This document shows, piece by piece, positions 1 through 5,969 of a DNA stretch of 9,178 nucleotides. Under the pieces are notes generated by a model. That model was not told the origin of the DNA. It was given only the letters and a program-made list of their open reading frames with translations, and searched no databases. The translations under genes were made by a program, and so were the position numbers. Every line of letters begins with the position of its first letter. Within the stretch, counting starts at the first letter, position 1. The stretch comes from Desulfurococcales archaeon. Its GTDB lineage: Archaea > Thermoproteota > Thermoprotei_A > Sulfolobales > WANQ01. The DNA is taken from assembly GCA_027043985.1 (NCBI GenBank), contig JALUDQ010000198.1, positions 1 to 9,178 of the forward strand, read 5' to 3'.

Positions 1-1673
1 TCTTATGGGCTGTCCCCTCAACGCGTATAACAATAAAACAATTGAGTAGTGAAGCCGAATTACTCATACAAGCATACCTAGAACCCCTCATAGTCTTCTC
101 AAAGATTCTCAAAGCTTACGAGCCAAGCCACCAGCTACTTAGAGAGGCGTGGATAAAACTACTACACAGCCAATTCCACGATGCTATCTGCGGAACCGTT
201 GCAGACCATGTGGCTGAGAAAGTAGAAGCCGAGCTGAGAGAATCTATAGAAACCGCTAGGCAACTCATACATAACCTAGCCTACAGGATTATAAGCAAGC
301 TAGAGCTAGACAAGAATACAATACTATTATACAATCCCCTACCCTACCAAATAGTCAATAAGATAAGTGTTGTGGTACCGGGAAGACTACCAGAAGACAT
401 AGGCGTAGATAATAGGAGATTAGATCACCGAGGAGAAGTTCTAAGAGAACTAGGATTCAATGAGTACTCTTACATTGCAAGCCTACCCCCTCTATCAATA
501 ACAGTACATGAGCTCACAAGAATACAACAGTCTCACGTGGAATCAAGTATAGGCTCAGATGAGAGAAGTATATGGAATGAATACATAAAAGTAGTATTCA
601 ATGATAGTGATAAGAGTATTGTTATAAAGGACTTGAGGGCGGACACCGAGTACATTATAAAAGGACTCATAGATAGAGGCGACTATGGAGACCTATACGA
701 CTATGGTCCACCAGCAAGAGATGAAATGATAGGAATGAAAGACTTCACCGTAGAGAAAGTTGAGACTATGAGGGGCTACAACTATGCTAGACTACAGGTT
801 AAAGGTTTTCTAAGAGTTCCCAAAGACTCAAACCTAGAGAAACGCAGTGAAGAGAAAACATCATTACCTATAACTATGGTATTCGAGGTCTATGATAAGA
901 TACCTAGAGTCGAAGTAAGAATAACTGTTGAAAACAAGGCATCAAACCACGTATTAATGCTTAGATTTGCTAGAACCCCGGGCTCAGAGATTATACGTGA
1001 TCTAGCCTTCATGGTTACTGGTCTTCCAGAGAGAAATCCTGATCTCGGAGATGAAATAGAGCCCCGGAACACAGTATTCCAGTACTGGATTGGCTCAAGG
1101 AATAATAGAGGAGGATTCATAGTAGCTACACGAGGATTACACGAAGCCTTTATAGACGATGAGGACATAGACATAGTATTATATCGTAGCGTCGGTATTC
1201 TCTCAAGAAGCAATTTACCAACACGAAAACAACACGCGGGGCCAGCACTAGAAACCCCTGGAGCACAATACCTTAACGCTAAACTCGTCTTTGAATTAGC
1301 AATAATACCCTTTACTGCAGAGGAATGGGGAACATACGAGGTATTTAAACAAGTTGAAGCTTATCTTAAGCCCCCACTAGCAGTTTATGTACCGGGGGAA
1401 TACGCTAAGGGGAGCAATCGAGAATACACTCTATCGCTAATGGAGCTCAATACGCCGCTAATACTCTCAGCTCTCAAGCCCAGAGAACCAGAGAGAGGAG
1501 AGGGTATAATAGTTAGGATCTATAATCCAGTAAACGAAACAATAGAACTAGACTCACTATCAATCAGAGACTATGAAGTCTTTAGGGCATCCTTAGACGA
1601 ACGCGCTATCAGTAGACTTGAGGGAAAAGTTAAAGTAAAACCATATAGTATTGAAACACTATTACTAACTTAG
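1..1673 (+). CDS. GH38 alpha-mannosidase-type glycoside hydrolase, C-terminal part (5' end outside window)
   Basis: The frame is open from base 3 (bases 1-2 belong to a cut codon) to a TAG at 1671. The TTG at 42 is internal, because the residues before it (LWAVPSTRITIKQL) continue the family sequence. Visible are the helical middle domain with the GH38 hallmark LLHSQFHDAICGT, then the beta-sandwich C-terminal region with EVYDKIPRVEVRITVENK and RSVGILSRSNLPTRKQHAGP, typical of the alpha-mannosidase/mannosylglycerate hydrolase branch. The N-terminal catalytic barrel with the nucleophile aspartate lies upstream, so activity and substrate cannot be judged. Known members are retaining alpha-mannosidases acting on alpha-mannosides of glycans, or on compatible solutes such as mannosylglycerate. 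No signal peptide can be assessed. The next gene starts 9 bp downstream, suggesting one transcript. The family call is confident; the exact substrate is unknown. Confidence 0.9.
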   Translation, partial: LWAVPSTRITIKQLSSEAELLIQAYLEPLIVFSKILKAYEPSHQLLREAWIKLLHSQFHDAICGTVADHVAEKVEAELRESIETARQLIHNLAYRIISKLELDKNTILLYNPLPYQIVNKISVVVPGRLPEDIGVDNRRLDHRGEVLRELGFNEYSYIASLPPLSITVHELTRIQQSHVESSIGSDERSIWNEYIKVVFNDSDKSIVIKDLRADTEYIIKGLIDRGDYGDLYDYGPPARDEMIGMKDFTVEKVETMRGYNYARLQVKGFLRVPKDSNLEKRSEEKTSLPITMVFEVYDKIPRVEVRITVENKASNHVLMLRFARTPGSEIIRDLAFMVTGLPERNPDLGDEIEPRNTVFQYWIGSRNNRGGFIVATRGLHEAFIDDEDIDIVLYRSVGILSRSNLPTRKQHAGPALETPGAQYLNAKLVFELAIIPFTAEEWGTYEVFKQVEAYLKPPLAVYVPGEYAKGSNREYTLSLMELNTPLILSALKPREPERGEGIIVRIYNPVNETIELDSLSIRDYEVFRASLDERAISRLEGKVKVKPYSIETLLLT

Positions 1674-1682
1674 GAAAAAATA

Positions 1683-3020
1683 ATGCTATTCAAATGCAGA
1701 AACTGCGGCTATAGGACAAGCGAGGTAGTGCTAAGATGTCCTAACTGTAACAGTGTTCTTGAACCAGAAATGGAAGTTACCTGGAGTCCGCGAGGGGAAG
1801 GTTTCTGGAGATATTCCAGCCTACTACCCCCATTATCTAGTAGAATAAGTTTAGGTGAAGGAGGAACCCCCCTCATTAGTAGTAGGTGGTTTTCCAGAGA
1901 GCTGGGAATAAGTGTTTATTTTAAAGACGAGTCACGTAACCCGACAGGAAGCCTATATGATAGAGTAGCAGCTCTAATATCAAGCCATATTCTCAGCGAA
2001 AACATTGCGAGAACAGTAGTTGCAAGTGATGGCAATCTTGGCGCTAGTCTTTCAGCCTACTTAGCGGGCATGAACATTGACCTCAAAGTAGTTGTTCCAA
2101 GAAGAGTTGATCCTGGGAAAAAAGCCCAAATGGCTCTTTATGGAGCGGAAATAATAGTACATGGTGAGACTCTTGATGAAGCAGTATCATATGCTCTCAG
2201 ACTATCACGTAGGGGATACTATAATGCTACAGCCGAGTTAAACCCCCTCGGCTACACAGCGCTAGCCACGATAGCGTATGAAGTATACGAGCAGTTAGGG
2301 AGAACCTCGGAGTCAATAATAGTTCCAACAGCTTCTGGAACCACAGTCTACGGCCTCTATAAGGGCTTCAAAACCCTCCTCGAACTAGGTCTCATAGACG
2401 AGATACCGAGGATCATTATTGTTCAAACACCGCCATGCCCTACAATAGCTTCTGAGCTAGGAGAACCAGTACTTGTAACTGATACAACACCAATAACTGG
2501 TCTCACCTACTGTAAACCACCATTACTACGTGAGGTAGTAGACATAGTTAAGAAGACACATGGAAAGGCTATAGTAGTATCTATAAGAGAAGTCTACGAG
2601 GCGGCACTAGAATTAGCTGGAAAAGAGGGATTACTAGTAGAACCAGCTAGTGCTGCAGCAGTAGCGGGATTGAAAAGACTAGCTCCCATGGGAGGTCTAT
2701 CTGAGACAATAGTATTGTTAACTGGTAGTGGGCTCAAAGTAATATCATCCTATTTTGAACGTGCTCGAGGCAGAACGCTATACAGTGTGCCAACTAAGGC
2801 GGAAATACTACGTATAATAGATGAGCACGGGGAAATGCATGGCTACGCTATATGGCGTTTAATGGAGGGCAAGATCACGCCCCAATCAGTCTACCAGCAC
2901 CTCCGGGAACTAGAGGAGAGAGGATTTGTTAAAGCAGAATACAAGGAAAGAAGGAAGGTGTATAGGTTGACAGAGAAGGGGAAGAGAGTATTAGAGTTGT
3001 TCCTACAACTAATAGAATAA
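1683..3020 (+). CDS. Threonine synthase-like PLP-fold protein lacking the Schiff-base lysine, fused to a PadR-type winged helix (probable regulator)
   Basis: This 445-residue protein has three parts. Residues 5-22 form a zinc ribbon (CRNC and CPNC, four Cys). Residues about 55-357 follow archaeal threonine synthase throughout: GEGGTPL near 58-64, KDESRNPTGS at 81-90, Asn118 in SDGN, the phosphate-loop region PTASGT at 215-220, EPASAAAVAGL at 320-330 and TGSGLK at 347-352. Residues about 370-445 are a PadR-like winged helix with HGYAIWRL, YQHLRELEERGF and VYRLTEKGKRVL. In the PLP signature normally read as GSFKDR the sequence is GSLYDR, so the catalytic lysine is Tyr92. The EGQ-type substrate segment after NP (188-189) is also not recognisable. 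Normal threonine synthase chemistry is therefore unlikely, and a role as a metabolite- or PLP-responsive transcription factor is inferred. An AGGA ribosome-binding site overlaps the stop codon of the upstream glycosidase gene, 7 nt before the ATG, suggesting coupled translation. The 3' end overlaps the convergent EcfT gene by 12 bp. Confidence 0.88.
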   Translation: MLFKCRNCGYRTSEVVLRCPNCNSVLEPEMEVTWSPRGEGFWRYSSLLPPLSSRISLGEGGTPLISSRWFSRELGISVYFKDESRNPTGSLYDRVAALISSHILSENIARTVVASDGNLGASLSAYLAGMNIDLKVVVPRRVDPGKKAQMALYGAEIIVHGETLDEAVSYALRLSRRGYYNATAELNPLGYTALATIAYEVYEQLGRTSESIIVPTASGTTVYGLYKGFKTLLELGLIDEIPRIIIVQTPPCPTIASELGEPVLVTDTTPITGLTYCKPPLLREVVDIVKKTHGKAIVVSIREVYEAALELAGKEGLLVEPASAAAVAGLKRLAPMGGLSETIVLLTGSGLKVISSYFERARGRTLYSVPTKAEILRIIDEHGEMHGYAIWRLMEGKITPQSVYQHLRELEERGFVKAEYKERRKVYRLTEKGKRVLELFLQLIE

Positions 3021-3701
3021 CGAGAATACTGCAAGTATTAGAGCAGCTACGATGTAGATAATAGTGTGCTTCCAAGAATACTTGTAGGATAATGGTTCAA
3101 CGAGCCCGGCTTCAAGCTTTAAACCATTAGACTCTAAAATGAAATCACTCTTCTCAAGCATTGAGGCGGTTGATATAGCAATACTCTTCCATAAAGACTG
3201 TTTCTTCAACTTCTGAATACCATAGGCTTCAACAACATCTCTTAATGCAAGAGGCATGAGCCTCCACACCATTACTGGTATAAGACTACTCTTCCTCGCT
3301 CCCAGCTTGTAGACTATTCTTGAGAGCTCATAGGGGTTTAGCATAGCTATAAAAAAGAGTATAACCATAGAAGCTGTTAGAGTCCTAACGAAAACCCCTA
3401 GAACAACATGGTAGTCTACTCCACCATTATAGTACAATAGTATTGCGTTAGAAGCACTAAGCCAGAGAGCTGGTATAGATGAAACGATTAGAGACGGTAT
3501 AATAGTGGAAGTGAGACGAGAAAACACCATTAAGGCTATCATTAATGCTAGGGCTAGTAGGGATTGATGGAAACCGAGGCTCACGCAAACTAGTACCATG
3601 GCCGTAAAGAAGATCTTGGCTAATATATGGGTCTTCTTAGCATCTGATTCAACGTTGGTGAACAAGGCCTCATATATCTTACCAGCAATCCATCCAAGCA
3701 C
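3009..3701 (-). CDS. ecfT: ECF transporter transmembrane coupling protein EcfT (CbiQ family)
   Basis: This 230-residue membrane protein couples the ATPase subunits to the substrate-binding S component in energy-coupling-factor importers. Hydrophobic helices lie near residues 28-45, 47-62, 66-90, 100-120 and 212-228, and a polar cytoplasmic segment spans about 125-205. The N-terminal DAKKTHILAKIFFTAM matches the start of CbiQ-like proteins. The two Ala-Arg-Gly signatures that contact the ATPases in typical EcfT appear here as AYG (159-161) and SNG (191-193, in LESNGLKLEAG), so both arginines are gone. The start is GTG; a GGTGA site (3712-3708) sits 6 nt upstream inside the last codons of the ATPase gene, and only one base separates that gene's stop from this start. 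It is the last gene of the operon. The family is assigned from context plus the signature remnants; the substrate is unknown. Confidence 0.85.
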   Translation of the reverse strand: MLGWIAGKIYEALFTNVESDAKKTHILAKIFFTAMVLVCVSLGFHQSLLALALMIALMVFSRLTSTIIPSLIVSSIPALWLSASNAILLYYNGGVDYHVVLGVFVRTLTASMVILFFIAMLNPYELSRIVYKLGARKSSLIPVMVWRLMPLALRDVVEAYGIQKLKKQSLWKSIAISTASMLEKSDFILESNGLKLEAGLVEPLSYKYSWKHTIIYIVAALILAVFSLFY

Positions 3702-3702
3702 A

Positions 3703-5016
3703 CTACTTCACCAGTTCAACTATATTATCAGCGATCTCCTCAATCAATGGGTCGTGGCTAGCAACAATAACCGTGTATCCTTCCTCTGCGGCATTAACTA
3801 AGGCATCAATTACTTTAAGCCTATTATCAAGATCAAGACCAGCTGTGGGCTCATCAACACATATGATATCGTATCCACGAGTTAAAGCCGATACAATAGC
3901 TATTCTTCTACGCTCACCACTACTCGTATACCTAAGCTTCCGGTCCAACAAGTGTCTTATATTGAACTTATCTACTAGCTCGTCTACAACGCCTTTATCT
4001 AATGCGTTATTGTAGAGTTCTTCACGTATAGTTGGCTCACTGAAAAAGAGTAAAGGGTTTTCAGGAACATATATGGGATTACCTTTCACACTAACATAGC
4101 CCTTATTGGGCTTAAGGAGCCCTACAATAATCTTTAACAAGGTTGTTTTACCAGCTCCATTAGGTCCCTTTATCCACGTTATACTAGAACTCCACGCCTT
4201 AAAGGACAAGCCTTTAATAACGTGGATACGGCTTCCCGGATACCTATAATATAGCTTGTCTACTTCAACACTAACACTACCTTTACCCTTATCCTTAGCC
4301 TCTCTAATCCAGCGGATAGAATCCCATTTAAACCACCTATCATCTGGGTCTCCAAAGAATACTTGTCTGCCATAATCTAATACGAGTATCTTGGATAAAC
4401 TATCCCGCCACAAATCTAAGTAATGATCTACTACGATTACCGTTGAACCCTCATCTATAAGTCTCGATACTTCTTCTACTAGTATCCTACGTCCCTCTAC
4501 GTCTAGATAGCTACTAGGCTCATCCAACAAGTATATGTTGGCCCCCCTAATCCTATTAGAAGCTATTAGCAAACGTTGAGTCTCACCGGAACTCAGGGTA
4601 TACGTGAGTCGTTTCCGAAGCCCAGATAACCCATATCTTCCTAAAACATCGCTCACTTCAATCTCATCAAATTTCTTAACGAGTAACTGGTTTACGATTA
4701 CCTCCCCCTCAACAGTCGGCGACAATATACCATACCAAGGCTCCTGCGACACATATGCGATTAACCTTATAATAGTCTTCGAGTCAAGTATGCTAGGACT
4801 TTTGCCATGGATTCTAACTCTTCCCTTATACCATCCATTAACATATCTACCCATAACACCAGCCAACACTCTTAGAAGAGTAGTCTTACCGCTCCCGCTT
4901 CCACCATATATGAGGAGAAGCTCTCCTTTCTCCAAGCTAAAGGAAATATTATTTAATACAGTGGTATCCCCGTAACCTGCGCTAAGTTCTTCAACTTCTA
5001 CTATTCTCCTTGACAT
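3703..5016 (-). CDS. ECF transporter ATP-binding protein, two EcfA domains fused in one chain
   Basis: This 437-residue protein carries two complete ABC ATPase domains, equivalent to the separate EcfA1 and EcfA2 of bacteria, and energises vitamin or metal uptake at the inner face of the membrane. Domain 1 has Walker A GGSGSGKTT (38-46), Q-loop Gln91, signature LSSGE (141-145), Walker B IYLLDE (161-166) and switch His198. Domain 2 has Walker A GPNGAGKTT (284-292), signature TSSGE (364-368), Walker B IICVDE (384-389) and His421. In domain 2 the Q-loop reads VPENP, placing Glu319 where Gln is usual, and the stretch from Walker A to signature is about 23 residues shorter than in domain 1. I chose the ATG at 5016. 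A longer frame starts at a TTG at 5040 but lacks a ribosome-binding site and adds residues outside the domain. The gene overlaps the S-component gene by 26 bp. Confidence 0.93.
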   Translation of the reverse strand: MSRRIVEVEELSAGYGDTTVLNNISFSLEKGELLLIYGGSGSGKTTLLRVLAGVMGRYVNGWYKGRVRIHGKSPSILDSKTIIRLIAYVSQEPWYGILSPTVEGEVIVNQLLVKKFDEIEVSDVLGRYGLSGLRKRLTYTLSSGETQRLLIASNRIRGANIYLLDEPSSYLDVEGRRILVEEVSRLIDEGSTVIVVDHYLDLWRDSLSKILVLDYGRQVFFGDPDDRWFKWDSIRWIREAKDKGKGSVSVEVDKLYYRYPGSRIHVIKGLSFKAWSSSITWIKGPNGAGKTTLLKIIVGLLKPNKGYVSVKGNPIYVPENPLLFFSEPTIREELYNNALDKGVVDELVDKFNIRHLLDRKLRYTSSGERRRIAIVSALTRGYDIICVDEPTAGLDLDNRLKVIDALVNAAEEGYTVIVASHDPLIEEIADNIVELVK

Positions 5017-5740
5017 AGCCTGCACGCCTAAGGAACCCAACTATAGGTAATGCAATACTAGCACCAATAACTGCTTGCCCAATATTAACGGGTACCTCGA
5101 ATACTGCCGCTATAGGCTCTCTTCCAGTTAGCGGGTTTGATACAAAATACTCGTATAAGAAGTATCCAAAAACCATAACCAAACCAGCAACCAATAGCAC
5201 GAGAGGCTCAACGCCACCATACCTAGTAGTAAACCCTATGTAAGCTATAGTAACAAATACTACACCGCCAACAAAAACCCAGAACCACCAAGGAATACTA
5301 CCCTCTACACCATAGCCCAGTATATCCGAGCCAGCCCATAATGTACCAGAGAGATATACTGAACCAATAAAAGACACTATACCCAAATATAAGAGACCCA
5401 ATAATACTGCTATCACCTTGAAATTAATCTTCCATCCCCGAAGCTTAAGGACAAGCCATCCGGCAAGAAATCCCTCAGCAAACTTTATCACAAGTGTAGC
5501 AGGAGCAAAAATACCATAACCACTAACAGCATCAGCTAACGCAGCACCAACTCCACCAGCAATACCAGCAACCCAGGGGCCAAAGACGAGAGCGGCAACA
5601 TAGATAACTGCTTCGCCAAGATTAAAGTAACCACCCGTAAAGGGCTGATATACTTGGACAACTAGTGTGGCAGCAAAAACCAATACTATAAATACGATAG
5701 CGTACACGATATTCTTAACATCACTAGTAGACGTATTCAT
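4991..5740 (-). CDS. ECF transporter S component (substrate-binding membrane subunit), substrate unknown
   Basis: This 249-residue, highly hydrophobic protein is the specificity subunit of the importer. Membrane helices are seen near residues 11-31, 41-56, 58-70, 78-100, 107-130, 151-171, 178-199 and 217-237. The block FNLGEAVIYVAALVFGP (39-55), followed by GGVGAALADAVSGYGIFAP (62-80) and ATLVIKFAEGFLAGW (81-95), is typical of the ECF S-component superfamily, as is the end segment VPVNIGQAVIGA. About 40 residues around 131-175, including a tryptophan-rich stretch, make it longer than common S components of roughly 180-200 residues. Such proteins bind vitamins or related micronutrients; nothing in the sequence fixes which. 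The ATG at 5740 is preceded by AGGGA with a 7-nt spacer. A TTG at 5788 would add 16 polar residues and would place the start inside the inverted repeat, so it is disfavoured. First gene of the operon. Confidence 0.88.
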   Translation of the reverse strand: MNTSTSDVKNIVYAIVFIVLVFAATLVVQVYQPFTGGYFNLGEAVIYVAALVFGPWVAGIAGGVGAALADAVSGYGIFAPATLVIKFAEGFLAGWLVLKLRGWKINFKVIAVLLGLLYLGIVSFIGSVYLSGTLWAGSDILGYGVEGSIPWWFWVFVGGVVFVTIAYIGFTTRYGGVEPLVLLVAGLVMVFGYFLYEYFVSNPLTGREPIAAVFEVPVNIGQAVIGASIALPIVGFLRRAGYVKENSRS

Positions 5741-5786
5741 AGTGTCTTCCCTGTTAGTAGTTTTGCGATAGATATAGTCGATATGC

Positions 5787-5814
5787 AAGTATTAAACAGT
5801 AAACCTTAATACTT
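5787..5814. repeat. Perfect inverted repeat, candidate operator of the ECF operon
   Basis: AAGTATTAA (5787-5795) and TTAATACTT (5806-5814) are exact reverse complements separated by 10 bases, giving half-site centres 19 bp apart, roughly two helical turns. It lies 47 bp before the S-component ATG and just downstream of the candidate TATA box, so it would cover the transcription start. This geometry fits a dimeric repressor site. The arms are AT-rich and could also form a weak RNA hairpin, but a 10-nt loop with only one G:C pair in the stem makes that less likely. Confidence 0.5.
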
Positions 5815-5826
5815 AAAAAATAATAT
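5812..5826 (-). promoter_or_regulatory. Candidate TATA box for the ECF operon
   Basis: On the - strand this reads TTATTTTTTAAG, resembling the archaeal TATA element. Start of transcription would fall about 25 bases downstream, near 5793, giving a leader of roughly 50 nt before the ATG at 5740. No start-site data are visible, so this rests on pattern and spacing only. Confidence 0.45.
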
Positions 5827-5921
5827 GATCAGAAAACAATTACACAAATAATACGAGTACACACATAAAAATACCATAAAATAGCAGGCAAGGATTACTC
5901 TTATTAACCGGGAAAGGGGCG

Positions 5922-5934
5922 TAAAAATATTTAA
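5922..5934 (+). promoter_or_regulatory. Candidate TATA box for the surface protease gene
   Basis: TAAAAATATTTAA is preceded by a purine/GC-rich stretch (GGGAAAGGGGCG, 5910-5921) that could include a BRE. Its centre is about 42 bases before the chosen GTG start, which predicts transcription starting near 5953 and a very short leader just containing the ribosome-binding site. The adjoining TTAATACT (5931-5938) matches the inverted-repeat half-site of the divergent promoter. Confidence 0.55.
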
Positions 5935-5957
5935 TACTAGTGAAAATTTAGAAGATA

Positions 5958-5963
5958 GAGGTG
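5958..5963 (+). promoter_or_regulatory. Shine-Dalgarno site GAGGTG deciding the protease start
   Basis: GAGGTG is a strong complement to the 3' end of archaeal 16S rRNA and ends 6 nt before the GTG at 5970. An upstream in-frame GTG at 5961 is part of this motif itself, so it is unlikely to be the initiation codon. The ATG at 5968 is out of frame and followed at once by TGA. Confidence 0.7.
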
Positions 5964-5969
5964 TACCAT

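Noticed and set aside
1956..1958. Tyr92 explained as a frameshift or decayed threonine synthase gene
   Set aside because: The frame is open on both sides, flanking motif residues are intact and the C-terminal domain is complete, so a simple substitution fits better; a base-call error in this codon cannot be fully excluded from the sequence alone.
3033..3040. Third copy of the AAGTATTA half-site near the end of the EcfT gene
   Set aside because: Single short match inside coding sequence with no partner arm; expected by chance in AT-rich DNA.
4604..4975. 123-codon + strand frame opposite the ATPase gene
   Set aside because: It is the antisense shadow of well-conserved ABC ATPase coding sequence and has no recognisable domain.
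5815..5921. tRNA, C/D box RNA, CRISPR or riboswitch in the divergent intergenic region
   Set aside because: No tRNA arms, no C or D box pairs, no direct repeats and no stable stems beyond the 9-bp dyad were seen.
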